From assembly GCA_050943535.1 (NCBI GenBank), contig JBMNPJ010000010.1:1-64000 (forward strand): a DNA stretch of 64,000 nucleotides, written 5' to 3'. Shown piece after piece: positions 42,980 through 51,879 of this stretch. Within the stretch, counting starts at the first letter, position 1; the number at the start of each line of letters is the position of its first letter. The notes under the pieces are model-generated. The model had not been told where the DNA came from and ran no database searches. It was given only the letters and a program-made list of their open reading frames with translations. A program made the position numbers and the translations under genes. Origin of the DNA: Massiliimalia sp050943535. Lineage in GTDB: Bacteria; Bacillota; Clostridia; Oscillospirales; Ruminococcaceae.

Positions 42980-44128
42980 ATGTCAGATGCAGTATTAAAT
43001 CAGTTTACTCCCCAAAATCACGATGAACCGGAAATTGATACTACCCACAAATTAAAATTCGGGATTATCGGAACCGGATGGATTGCAGAATCCCATGTAG
43101 AAAGCTTAAAACAGATGCCGGATGTTGAAATTGTAGCAGGCGCTGATTTGATTCCGGGCAAAGCAGAAAAATTCTTTAAACGGTATGAACTGCCGGATGT
43201 ACGCTGCTACCCAGATCACAAATCCATGCTGGAAGCAGAAGAACTGGATGCAGTATGTGTCTGCACCTACAACTGTCAGCACGCAGTCTGCGCTATTGAT
43301 GCACTGAAACGCGGTGTACATGTTCTGCTGGAAAAACCATTTACTGTAACTTTGGAAGAAGCTGCTGAAGTAATGCGTGCGGAAAAAGAATCCAGCGCAA
43401 TTTTGTCCCTGGGCTTCCAGCCTCGTATGGACGACAACATGCAGATGATCAAAAAAATTGTAGATTCCGGAGAACTGGGTAAAATCTATTATATCCAGAC
43501 CGGCGGCGGACGGAGAAGAGGAATTCCAAACAGCACCTTTATCGAAGAAAAAACCGCAGGGATCGGCGCTTTGGGCGACATTGGATGCTATTCTTTGGAT
43601 ATGGTGCTCAATGCCATTGGTTATCCAAAACCGCTGACCGTTTCCGGTTATCGTTCCAGCTACTTTGGAACCAACCCGAAATACAACAACCCTGCTGATG
43701 CAGCACGGTTTAATGTAGACGACTTTGCAGCTGCTTTTGTTCGTCTGGAAGGGGATATTATTCTGGACTTCCGGATTGCATGGGCAATGCACATTGACAC
43801 TCCAGGGGACACCATTATTATGGGTACCGAAGGTGCTCTGCGGATTCCTTCTACAGAATGTTGGAACGGCACAGTAGGCGGACCAATGAAACTGTACCGG
43901 GATGTAGCCGGCAAACAGGTAGAAATGGAAATTCCTCTGTGTCCAGAAGGGGACAGCTTTGGCGGACTGTTCTACAAGAAACTGCGTTCTTTTGCAGATG
44001 CCATTAAAAACGGCGGCGAAGCTCCAGTTCCATCCAGCCAGATTCTGTACAATCAGGCTATCATCGACGGAATTGTGAAATCTGCGAAAGCTGGCAGAGA
44101 AGTAGAAATTCAGATTCCGGAAATCTGA
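42980..44128 (+). CDS. Gfo/Idh/MocA family oxidoreductase
   Basis: 382 residues. A 25-residue N-terminal extension precedes the NAD(P) motif FGIIGTGWIAESHVESL; LEKPFTVTLEEAAEVM (near 116) holds the EKP lysine and ALGDIGCYSLDMVLNAIGYP (near 197) the catalytic part. AGAGGAAATAGC precedes the ATG. It is the third paralogue of this family in the window and acts with the isomerase before it. A strong terminator and repeat cluster 10 follow. Confidence 0.92.
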   Translation: MSDAVLNQFTPQNHDEPEIDTTHKLKFGIIGTGWIAESHVESLKQMPDVEIVAGADLIPGKAEKFFKRYELPDVRCYPDHKSMLEAEELDAVCVCTYNCQHAVCAIDALKRGVHVLLEKPFTVTLEEAAEVMRAEKESSAILSLGFQPRMDDNMQMIKKIVDSGELGKIYYIQTGGGRRRGIPNSTFIEEKTAGIGALGDIGCYSLDMVLNAIGYPKPLTVSGYRSSYFGTNPKYNNPADAARFNVDDFAAAFVRLEGDIILDFRIAWAMHIDTPGDTIIMGTEGALRIPSTECWNGTVGGPMKLYRDVAGKQVEMEIPLCPEGDSFGGLFYKKLRSFADAIKNGGEAPVPSSQILYNQAIIDGIVKSAKAGREVEIQIPEI

Positions 44129-44161
44129 GTTTATCTTAAAAAATAAAAGCAAATACATATG

Positions 44162-44196
44162 ACACGGTCTGCGTCCAATTGGCGCAGGCCGTGTTT
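44162..44196 (+). terminator. Intrinsic terminator of the isomerase/dehydrogenase operon
   Basis: ACACGG-CTGCG pairs with CGCAG-CCGTGT and is followed by TTTT. Confidence 0.8.
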
Positions 44197-44204
44197 TATC
44201 ATCA

Positions 44205-44615
44205 GAGGGTCACACCCCTGGCGGGTAGTACCCGCTGACAAAGACGCTACGCTCGTGTTCTGTCAGTTGGAAGATAAAAATAAGCGATTTTTGCTTTACT
44301 GACAGAGTATGCGCCGTAGGCGATTGGCTCCGGACACTGTCCGCTGACCACACCTGCATCCTTTCTTTTGACGCCCAAAAGAAAGGAAAAGAAAACGGCG
44401 CTTGGGGGCGTGCTCCGGAAATATTCGGTTAGTCGCACTGCCCCCAAGACCCCCAGGTACAGTTTACACATCTGAGGAAAACGGTTGTTTTGCAAAAAGC
44501 GCTGCGGCGCTAATACTCTACTTATCGATTGTGTGGTAAAAGCTGGTGATTTTTACTTTCCTGACAGAACACGTGCCGTAGGCCAATTGCACCGGCGCTT
44601 CGCCGGTTTTGAACA
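44205..44615 (+). repeat. Dispersed composite repeat cluster 10
   Basis: Order: CACACCCCTGGCGGG, a GACGCTACGCTCGTGTTCTGTCAG...CTGACAGAGTATGCGCCG module (44235-44320), CGGACACTGTCCG palindrome, the variable hairpin 44360-44386 (same stem and ACGCC loop as cluster 4), CGGCGCTTGGGGGCGTGCTCCGG, CTGCCCCCAAGACCCCCAGG, AGCGCTGCGGCGCTAA and a second partial CTGACAGA module ending with CCGGCGCTTCGCCGG. It occupies most of the 590-bp gap before the next gene. Confidence 0.85.
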
Positions 44616-44721
44616 AAAAGCAAAGACTTCTCATACATTTTGAAAATCCGTCAAAAAACAGTTGACTTTTCCCATGCTTTAAGATACGCTGAAAGAAGAG
44701 TAATCCGAAGGAGGAGAATTT

Positions 44722-45921
44722 GTGAATCTGGATCGAAAAAACATGAAGCGGCTGATGCTGTTGATTGTGTTTGCCGTAGTGATTTTTTTAGGAATTCAGC
44801 ACCTGTCTTTGGTAGGACAGGCGGGAATGTTTGTGCTGGAACTTTTGGCGCCTTTTTTGGTTGGGGGTGCCATGGCATTTATTATCAATGTTCCCATGCG
44901 CTTTTTAGAACGTGTGCTGTTTTCTAAAACCAAAAATAAAATTTTGAAAAAATTCAGCAGGATCTTAAGCTTTCTTTTGACGCTGATTTTGATTTTAGGG
45001 GTATTGGCAGTTGTCATGTTTTTGATCCTGCCGGAACTGGGAAAAACCCTTTATTCCATCAGCGCTACCATCCCAGTTTTTCTGGCGCATATTCAGACCT
45101 GGGCGGAACAGCTGGCCAAAGAATACCCTCAGGCCGGGCAGTATCTGCAGAATATCCAGTTTGATATTGACTGGGAAAAACTGATTACCACCGTGTTCGG
45201 ATTTTTGAAAAACGGGGTGGGCAGTGTGCTCAGCACTACAGTACAGGCGGTAAGCTCGGTTGCCAATGGGGTGTTTAATACCTTTGTTTCCTTTGTGTTT
45301 GCCATCTATCTGCTGATGCAGAAAGAAAAACTGGGCGGACAGGTTCGCCAGGTGCTGCGGGCATTTTTACCGGAGCATCGGTCTCAACGGGTGTTGGAAA
45401 TCACCCGGTTGACCGAAAGAACCTTTTCCAAGTTTTTGTCTGGCCAGTGTATGGAAGCCGTGATTTTAGGCACCATGTTCTTTGTTGCCATGAGCATTTT
45501 CCGGTTCCCTTATGCGCTTTTGGTTGGGGTGCTGATTGCAGTAACTGCTTTGATTCCGATTTTCGGGGCATTTATTGGATGTTTTGTAGGGGCGTTTTTA
45601 ATTTTGATGGTGGACCCCATGAAAGCAGTCTGGTTTGTAGTGATGTTTTTGGTGATTCAGCAGCTGGAGGGAAATCTGATTTATCCTCATGTGGTAGGCG
45701 GTTCTATTGGATTGCCGTCTATTTGGGTGTTGGTAGCAGTTACCTTGGGCGGAAGCCTGATGGGCGTTTTGGGAATGCTTTTATTTATCCCATTAAGTTC
45801 TGTTTTGTATACCCTGTTCCGTGAGATGGTGAAAAAACGGCTGAAAGAAAAAGAAACACCTGTATCCCCTGAACCGGAACTTGTTCCGGAATCCAGCGGG
45901 GAAACGGAAGCCAAACAATAA
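44722..45921 (+). CDS. AI-2E family transporter (YdiK/PerM type)
   Basis: 399 residues with about seven or eight membrane segments. LLAPFLVGGAMAFIINVPMRFLERVLF at the N-terminus, RVLEITRLTERTFSKFLSGQCMEAVILGTMFF (near 220-255) and FVVMFLVIQQLEGNLIYPHVVGGSIGLPSIWVLVAVTLGG (near 305-345) are family signatures. Despite the name, members include Na+/H+ antiporters and proteins of unknown substrate. It starts at GTG 44722 with AAGGAGGAG upstream. The last 25 residues are charged and probably cytoplasmic. Confidence 0.92.
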   Translation: MNLDRKNMKRLMLLIVFAVVIFLGIQHLSLVGQAGMFVLELLAPFLVGGAMAFIINVPMRFLERVLFSKTKNKILKKFSRILSFLLTLILILGVLAVVMFLILPELGKTLYSISATIPVFLAHIQTWAEQLAKEYPQAGQYLQNIQFDIDWEKLITTVFGFLKNGVGSVLSTTVQAVSSVANGVFNTFVSFVFAIYLLMQKEKLGGQVRQVLRAFLPEHRSQRVLEITRLTERTFSKFLSGQCMEAVILGTMFFVAMSIFRFPYALLVGVLIAVTALIPIFGAFIGCFVGAFLILMVDPMKAVWFVVMFLVIQQLEGNLIYPHVVGGSIGLPSIWVLVAVTLGGSLMGVLGMLLFIPLSSVLYTLFREMVKKRLKEKETPVSPEPELVPESSGETEAKQ

Positions 45922-46077
45922 TTATTTTTTCTGTCCATATTGTCTTTTTCCTCTTGTGCAGGGAAAAGGATTGTGGTATTATTACCTGTGCCTGAACCTG
46001 AGGGCACTTTGTGAAACAGATTTGCCGGCTTTTTATAGACTGTGAAAAAGGAAATTCGGCAAATTACGGGGAATGCG

Positions 46078-46087
46078 CAAACGTTTG
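46078..46087. promoter_or_regulatory. LacI/CcpA-type operator core before the GH125 gene
   Basis: The palindrome CAAACGTTTG within GCGCAAACGTTTGAAC, about 45 bp upstream of the start codon. It resembles LacI-family operators with the central CG. Confidence 0.6.
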
Positions 46088-46132
46088 AACTTGGTGCACA
46101 TCCTCGGGAAATGTTCAGAAAGAAAGGACGAA

Positions 46133-47422
46133 ATGATCATGAACGCAGCAATTCCTGCAATTTTACAGCAAAAAGCAAAAGAACTGAAAGCTTATTATGA
46201 AGCTCATTTTCCGGCACTGGCACCTTTGGCAGAACAGTGCTTTCTCAATACCATCCAGACAACGGTAAAACAGTTGGATGACGGAAGCTATTTTGTCATT
46301 ACCGGGGATATTCCGGCTATGTGGCTGAGAGATTCCGCAGCACAGGTAAAGCCGTACATCAAATATGCGGCAGAAGATGCAGATTTGCAGAAGATTCTGG
46401 AAGGTGTCATCGCAAAACAGGCAGAATGTGTATGCATCGACCCGTATGCCAACGCATTTAACGAAGGCCCTTTGGATGTGGGCGCACCGGATGACACCTG
46501 GCTGGACAGCCGGGTATGGGAACGGAAATACGAGGTAGACTCCTTGTGTGCACCGTTATATCTGTCTTATGAATACTGGAAAACTACCGGAAAAGAAACC
46601 ATTTTTACCAAGACCTTTTTGGATATGCTCCGTAAAATTCTTCATACTTTTACAGAAGAACAGGATCATTCCCGTTCCAGCTATTATTTCCGTCGGAGCG
46701 ACTGCCCTCATTCTGATACCCTTACCAATCGCGGAAAAGGCCGTCCGGTCAATGTTACCGGCATGACCTGGTCTGGATTCCGTCCGTCTGATGATGCCTG
46801 CCGGTTTGGATATCTGATTCCTTCCAACATGATGGCATATGTGGCTTTGGGATACGGAGAAGAAATGCTCCGTCAGGTATACCATGATGAAAAACTGGCA
46901 GAACAGTATGCGTTTCTGCGGGATGAAATCTACTGGGGAATTGAAGACTATGCTGTGGTGCATCATCCAAAATACGGAGAAATGTATGCTTACGAAACCG
47001 ATGGTTTTGGAAACTATAATCTGATGGATGACGCAAACTCTCCAAGCCTGCTCGCAATGCCATATCTGGGATTCTGTGGCAAAGACAATGCCCGTTATCA
47101 AAACACCCGTGCGTTTATCCTGTCTAAGGACAATCCTTATTTTGCAGAAGGGGCTTTGGCAAAAGGCGTAGGCAGCCCGCACACACCGGAAGGATATGTA
47201 TGGCATATTGGAATTACCATGCAGGCACTGACTTCAAACAACCGGGAAGAAATTCTCGCCTGTCTGAAAATGCTGTCTCAGACCCATGCGGGAACCTGCT
47301 TTATGCATGAGTCTTTCCATCCAGATCGTCCGGAAGAATTTACCCGTCCTTGGTTTGCTTGGGCAAACACCCTGTTTGCACAGCTTTTGGATCAGCTGAA
47401 GGACGAAGACTTTTTTGAATAA
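46133..47422 (+). CDS. GH125 exo-alpha-1,6-mannosidase
   Basis: About 429 residues. FVITGDIPAMWLRDSAAQVKPY (near 40), PDDTWLDSRVWERKYEVDSL (near 120), GMTWSGFRPSDDACRFGYLIPSNM (near 205) and LMDDANSPSLLAMPYLG (near 280) are the conserved GH125 blocks; the Asp in the RDSAAQ region is thought to be the general acid. It removes terminal alpha-1,6 mannose with inversion. No signal peptide, so it is cytoplasmic. ATG 46133 or 46139 follow AAAGGA. The ROK kinase downstream may phosphorylate the freed sugar. Confidence 0.92.
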   Translation: MIMNAAIPAILQQKAKELKAYYEAHFPALAPLAEQCFLNTIQTTVKQLDDGSYFVITGDIPAMWLRDSAAQVKPYIKYAAEDADLQKILEGVIAKQAECVCIDPYANAFNEGPLDVGAPDDTWLDSRVWERKYEVDSLCAPLYLSYEYWKTTGKETIFTKTFLDMLRKILHTFTEEQDHSRSSYYFRRSDCPHSDTLTNRGKGRPVNVTGMTWSGFRPSDDACRFGYLIPSNMMAYVALGYGEEMLRQVYHDEKLAEQYAFLRDEIYWGIEDYAVVHHPKYGEMYAYETDGFGNYNLMDDANSPSLLAMPYLGFCGKDNARYQNTRAFILSKDNPYFAEGALAKGVGSPHTPEGYVWHIGITMQALTSNNREEILACLKMLSQTHAGTCFMHESFHPDRPEEFTRPWFAWANTLFAQLLDQLKDEDFFE

Positions 47423-47436
47423 TAAACTCCAAGAAC

Positions 47437-47469
47437 AAAGCGCAGATCACAAATCGTGGTCTGCGCTTT
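47437..47469 (+). terminator. Intrinsic terminator of the GH125 gene
   Basis: AAAGCGCAGATCAC pairs with GTGGTCTGCGCTTT (one G-U). Confidence 0.8.
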
Positions 47470-47477
47470 AGCTTGTC

Positions 47478-47662
47478 GATCAAGTATATATTAAGAAAAA
47501 GTTGCACCACCAGGGGTTTACACCCCTGGACCCGAAGAGGCTACGCTCGTATTCTGCCAGCTGAGAGGAAATTACCACATATTTTCGCTTTACTAACAAA
47601 GTTCGCGCCGAAGGCTATTTGCTCCGGCTCTTAGCCGGTTGTCCCACCGCCAGGTGGTTTGT
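47478..47662 (+). repeat. Dispersed repeat cluster 11
   Basis: It starts right after the terminator with GTCGATCAAGTATA...AAGAAAAAGTTGCAC (shared with clusters 4 and 6), fused to CCAGGGGTTTACACCCCTGG, GAGGCTACGCTCGTATTCTGCCAG, a CTAACAAAGTTCGCGCCGAAGG half module, CCGGCTCTTAGCCGG and CCACCGCCAGGTGG. Confidence 0.8.
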
Positions 47663-47725
47663 GTTTTTAGGCAAAAAATTAAAATAAATCGTAAATATTT
47701 TCTATCTTTTTACCTTTCCTCAGTG

Positions 47726-47803
47726 TATAATGAAAAAGATACTGGGAGTGTTTTTCAAAAATTGGTATCAAATCATAAAAGCAAAACCGGATGATCCGGT
47801 TTT
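47726..47803 (+). promoter_or_regulatory. Promoter and possible attenuator of the ROK gene
   Basis: A -10 TATAAT (47726-47731) with a weak -35 is followed by AAAACCGG/CCGGTTTT (47783-47803) and a T-rich run, about 27 bp before the start codon. The hairpin looks like an intrinsic terminator inside the leader. Confidence 0.5.
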
Positions 47804-47830
47804 TATTTTCAGGAAAGTGAGACTGATGAT

Positions 47831-48769
47831 ATGAAATATTATATTGGTGTAGACTTGGGCGGTACCGGAATCAAAGCCGGCATCGTAGATGAAAACGGAA
47901 CCATTTTACATAAAAATTCCTGCCCTACCCGGGTGGAAATGGGCTATGAAACCATTGTGGCGGATATGGCGCAGTTGGTAGATCAGGTACTGCAGGAAAG
48001 CGGACACAGTATGGATGACATTCAGGCAGTAGGGGTGGGGATTCCCGGCGTAGTGGATCCCAGAAACGGAGTGGTTCCCCTGTGCTCTAACTTAAACTGG
48101 CGGCGGGTACCGCTGATGGCGGAACTGAAAAAGTATTTTACCAAACCTCTTTATGTAGACAATGATGCAACGGTTGCCGCTATGGCAGAGGCGGTTTCCG
48201 GTGTGTCTGCCGGTGTTGCCAACAGCGTGTTCCTGATTTTGGGAACCGGTGTCGGCGGAGGTATTATCCTCAACGGAAAGGTGTATTCCGGCGCCCATGG
48301 GGTTGGATCTGAGATTGGACACACGGTCATGAATATGGACGGGGTGCCTTGCCCCAGCGGAACCCATCGGGGATGTATTGACCGCTATGGAAGTGCCACT
48401 GCTCTGATCCGTATGGGAAAAGAAGCAGCGGCACGTCATCCAGAAAGTAAGCTCAATCAAATGGAAACCTTTAACGCCAAACAGGTGATGGATCTTGCAC
48501 GGGAACAGGATGTGGCTGCCGTAGAAGCGTTTGAAGAATACACCGATTGTCTGGCTGTGGCAATGCTCAATATTATTAACTTTATTGACCCGGAAGTGAT
48601 TGTCATTGGCGGAGGGGTTTCCGGTGCAGGCGAATTTTTGCTGGAACCGATTCGCCGGAAATTAAAAGATATGATCTTTTTCCCGGAAATGCCGTATGCA
48701 GAAATTAAACAGGCAAAACTGGGCAATGACGCCGGCATTATCGGCGCTGCTATGCTGGGCAGAGACTAA
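47831..48769 (+). CDS. ROK family sugar kinase (glucokinase-like), atypical zinc motif
   Basis: 312 residues. YYIGVDLGGTGIKAGIVDENG (ATP-binding), VGIPGVVDP (near 72), VDNDATVAAMAEA (catalytic Asp, near 112), LGTGVGGGIILNG and GSEIGHTVMN (near 157, metal His). The usual CxCGxxGCxE zinc motif is altered to CPSGTHRGCID (near 173-183), losing one Cys and changing Glu to Asp. It phosphorylates a hexose (glucose, mannose or similar). An operon with the M81 and M24 genes is likely (24 and 49 bp gaps). Confidence 0.87.
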   Translation: MKYYIGVDLGGTGIKAGIVDENGTILHKNSCPTRVEMGYETIVADMAQLVDQVLQESGHSMDDIQAVGVGIPGVVDPRNGVVPLCSNLNWRRVPLMAELKKYFTKPLYVDNDATVAAMAEAVSGVSAGVANSVFLILGTGVGGGIILNGKVYSGAHGVGSEIGHTVMNMDGVPCPSGTHRGCIDRYGSATALIRMGKEAAARHPESKLNQMETFNAKQVMDLAREQDVAAVEAFEEYTDCLAVAMLNIINFIDPEVIVIGGGVSGAGEFLLEPIRRKLKDMIFFPEMPYAEIKQAKLGNDAGIIGAAMLGRD

Positions 48770-48793
48770 TACAGGAGAGGGAGACAAAGCAAT

Positions 48794-50230
48794 ATGAAAA
48801 TTCTGATTGGACATTTATACCATGAATCCAATACCTTTTCTCCTTTTCCTACCACCAAAGATTCCTTTGAGTTTTACGAAGGAGAAGAAATGATTGACAA
48901 ACTGTTCGGTTCTGAGGTTCTCCGGGAAGAAGGGGTGGAGATCATCCCTTCTGTCTATGCTGCCCGGTGGTCTTCCGGAACTGTGGAACAGGAAGCATAT
49001 GAATATTATGAACAGAAGATTTTGGATGTGGTGCGCCAAAATCGGGATAATCTGGACGGCATCTGGCTGTCCCTTCACGGCGGCATGACCGTTGCCGGAA
49101 TCGGTTCCGGGGAATACCGGATTCTGCGGGATGTACGGGAAATCGTAGGGAATCAGCTGCCCATTTCCATTTCTTTGGATATGCACGCCAACAATCAGGA
49201 GGGAATTCAAGCCCTTACCAATATTATGAACGGGTACCATACTGCACCCCATGTGGATACTGCCGAAACCCAGAAAAAGGCAGCGCGGGCGCTGGTGCGT
49301 CTGATCCGCAGCGGAGAACAGGGGGTTCATCCCCAGATGGTGCGGGTGCCGATGCTCTTGTTTGGAGAACGCGCGATCAGCAGTGATCCGCCTTTCCAGG
49401 AAATCTATGACCGATGCCGGGAACTGGAGGCAGATCCAAGAATTTTAGCGGCGACCCTGTACGTAGGAATGGCGTGGGGAGATACCCCGAATACTTCCGT
49501 GACCGTAGCAGTGACCCCGTCCAAACAGGAATATGCAGATTTTGCTGAGCAGGAAGCACAGTCCATGGCGGATTATTTGTTTGAACGGCGGAATGAATGT
49601 CGGTACGCCCATCCGTCCTATCTGCCGGAAGAAGCGGTAAAACGAGCGGTGGAAAGCGAAAATAGCCCCTTGTTTCTGTCCGATTCCGGGGACAATCCCA
49701 CTGCCGGAGGCGTGGGGAACAATACAGTCCTGCTGGAGCTGATGCTGCATACAGACTTAAAAGGGAAAAAGGTGCTGTTTGCGCCTATTTACGACAGCAA
49801 TGCTGTGGAACTTTTAAAAACAAAACAGCCAGGGGAAACGGTGGCTTTTTCCATCGGTATGAACTGGGATGAAAACAGCCGTCCGGTTCCAGTGACCGGA
49901 GAGATCCTGCGGTTTGGAGAAATTTGGGCTTATCACGAACTGACCTATGAAAAAAAGGCGGACTATGCCATGGTTCGGATAGGAACCGTAGATGTAATTT
50001 TAGCAGATCATCAGCTTTCCTTCACCGGCATGGAATGCTTTGAAACCGCCGGAGTAACCATTTCAGACTACGATATTTTAGTTTTGAAGATGGGGTATCT
50101 GTTTGCGGAAATTGCAGACAGCTGTCGGGAAAATATGATGGCGCTTACACCGGGATGCACGCCGCTTTTGGTGACAACCCGCCAGTATCATCATCTGCCC
50201 CGGCCGATCTGGCCTTTGGATATGGAATAA
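48794..50230 (+). CDS. M81 family metallopeptidase (MlrC-like)
   Basis: 478 residues. KILIGHLYHESNTFSPF (N-terminal His/Glu), WLSLHGGMTVAG (near 95), SLDMHANNQEG (near 128) and YHTAPHVDTAETQKKA (near 148) provide the metal ligands of MlrC, the microcystin-degradation peptidase family; the C-terminal domain follows from about 300. Most members are not toxin degraders and their substrates are unknown. It lies between a ROK kinase and an M24 protein; such sets may break down small peptides or amino-sugar amides (inference). Confidence 0.88.
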   Translation: MKILIGHLYHESNTFSPFPTTKDSFEFYEGEEMIDKLFGSEVLREEGVEIIPSVYAARWSSGTVEQEAYEYYEQKILDVVRQNRDNLDGIWLSLHGGMTVAGIGSGEYRILRDVREIVGNQLPISISLDMHANNQEGIQALTNIMNGYHTAPHVDTAETQKKAARALVRLIRSGEQGVHPQMVRVPMLLFGERAISSDPPFQEIYDRCRELEADPRILAATLYVGMAWGDTPNTSVTVAVTPSKQEYADFAEQEAQSMADYLFERRNECRYAHPSYLPEEAVKRAVESENSPLFLSDSGDNPTAGGVGNNTVLLELMLHTDLKGKKVLFAPIYDSNAVELLKTKQPGETVAFSIGMNWDENSRPVPVTGEILRFGEIWAYHELTYEKKADYAMVRIGTVDVILADHQLSFTGMECFETAGVTISDYDILVLKMGYLFAEIADSCRENMMALTPGCTPLLVTTRQYHHLPRPIWPLDME

Positions 50231-50279
50231 TGACAGTTTCAGGGGATGATCCCCATAACAGGAAAGGAATCGAAAGACA

Positions 50280-51695
50280 ATGAATATTTTTCCTACACAG
50301 ATTGGATATACCAAGGTAACACCGCCTGTATTTGAAATGCCGAAACGTCCGGCAGATCTTTCTGATCAAGTATATGAAGCGCACAAATCCCGCACCCTTT
50401 CCGCAATGAAAAACCTGGGCATGGATGCTCTGGTCGTTTACGCAGACCGGGAACACGGGAGCAATTTTGGATATTTAACCGGGTTTGAGCCCCGGTTTGA
50501 AGAGGCGGTTTTGGTTCTGCTGCCAGATGGAACAGCCTCTGTCCTGCTGGGAAATGAATGCCTCAAAATGCATGCTTACAGTCGGATTCCAGTTACCCCG
50601 ATTCACACTCCATTTTTCTCACTGCCCAACCAGCCTATGGAAGGGGAACGTCCTTTGGAACAGGTTTTTGCTCAGGCAGGAATCCAGGAAGGGATGACCG
50701 TTGGGGTAGCAGGATGGAAACTGTTTACCGGAAAGGATCCCCGCAATACCTTTCTTATGGATGTGCCCCATTTTATTGTACAGGCGCTGATTGAAGCAGT
50801 AGGGGATACAGGAATTTTGAAAAACGGAACTGGACTGTTTATTCATGCAGATACTGGGGTGAGAAATACTGTATGCGCTGAAGAAGCTGCCGCTTATGAA
50901 TTTGGTGCGGCAATGGCGTCTTATTGTGTACAGCAGGTATTGGAATCTCTGTGTGTGGGTGCCAATGAACAGGAACTGGCAAGTTTGCTCAGCCGTTACG
51001 GAATGCCTCTTTCCTGCTACAGCATGTGTGCTACCGGCGAACGGTTTACCAATGGGGTGGTATATCCCCGGGATAAAAAGGTATGTTTAGGGGATAAGTT
51101 TACCACATCTATGGGTCTGCGGGGCGGTTTGACCTGCCGCGCAGGATATGTGGCTGATACCGCCCAGGATCTTCCACAGGAAGTGGAAGACTATGTGGAA
51201 AAAGTAGCAAAACCTTATTTTGCCGCCACTGCCACTTGGTACAGTACCGTGGGAATCGGTGTTTCCGGCGGAGAAGTTTATTGGGCAGTAGATGGTGTAT
51301 TTCCGAAAAAGGATTATGGCTGGAAACTTAATCCGGGACATCTTTCTTCTTCAGAAGAATGGATGAGTTCTCCGATTAGTGCCGGGTCTCCTGTTCTGCT
51401 TCGCAGCGGCATGATGCTGCAGATGGATATTATTCCGTCTGTTCCCGGATACGGCGGCATCAATGCGGAGGATGGCGTTCTTTTGGCAGACGAACGGCTG
51501 CGGGAAGAAATCCACACCCAGTTCCCAGAAGTTTGGAACCGGATGCAGCGCCGGAGAGAATACATGATAAAAGAACTGGGAATCCCGCTGAAAGAGGAAG
51601 TACTCCCTATGACCGACTCTGTGGGATACCTGCGGCCTTTGCTGTTAAACCGGGAGATGGCATTGAAGGTAACCCATCTGGCAGTGGGCAGGTAA
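50280..51695 (+). CDS. M24-fold aminopeptidase/creatinase-like protein, metal site altered
   Basis: 471 residues. The N-terminal domain (LSAMKNLGMDALVVYADREHGSNFGYLTGFEPRFEEAVLVLL) and the C-terminal pita-bread domain with AGYVADTAQ and RSGMMLQMDIIPS fit Xaa-Pro dipeptidase/creatinase proteins. However the expected metal ligands are partly replaced: MGLRGGLTCRAGYVADT lacks the first Asp, and QMDIIP has Asp where Glu is usual. It may have another reaction or be inactive as a peptidase. AAAGGAATC precedes the ATG. Repeat cluster 12 begins a few bases after its stop. Confidence 0.8.
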   Translation: MNIFPTQIGYTKVTPPVFEMPKRPADLSDQVYEAHKSRTLSAMKNLGMDALVVYADREHGSNFGYLTGFEPRFEEAVLVLLPDGTASVLLGNECLKMHAYSRIPVTPIHTPFFSLPNQPMEGERPLEQVFAQAGIQEGMTVGVAGWKLFTGKDPRNTFLMDVPHFIVQALIEAVGDTGILKNGTGLFIHADTGVRNTVCAEEAAAYEFGAAMASYCVQQVLESLCVGANEQELASLLSRYGMPLSCYSMCATGERFTNGVVYPRDKKVCLGDKFTTSMGLRGGLTCRAGYVADTAQDLPQEVEDYVEKVAKPYFAATATWYSTVGIGVSGGEVYWAVDGVFPKKDYGWKLNPGHLSSSEEWMSSPISAGSPVLLRSGMMLQMDIIPSVPGYGGINAEDGVLLADERLREEIHTQFPEVWNRMQRRREYMIKELGIPLKEEVLPMTDSVGYLRPLLLNREMALKVTHLAVGR

Positions 51696-51699
51696 CATC

Positions 51700-51858
51700 T
51701 GCCGGCAATGACGATTTGCCGCTAGGGGTTGAATCCCCCGGACTGGAAGAGGATAAACTGGTATTTTGTGGGGAAAGCGAAATAATCGCTTTTTATTATC
51801 CAACTGACAGAATACGAACGTAGTGTCAGTGGGGGCGGCAGCTTGCCGCGAGTGTTCG
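51700..51858. repeat. Dispersed repeat cluster 12
   Basis: A degenerate copy: GCCGCTAGGGGTTGAATCCCCCGG, then the CTGACAGAATACGAACGTAGTG end also found in cluster 1, then GCGGCAGCTTGCCGC. It follows the M24 gene stop. Confidence 0.7.
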
Positions 51859-51879
51859 TTTCTGTTGGTTTTTATATGG

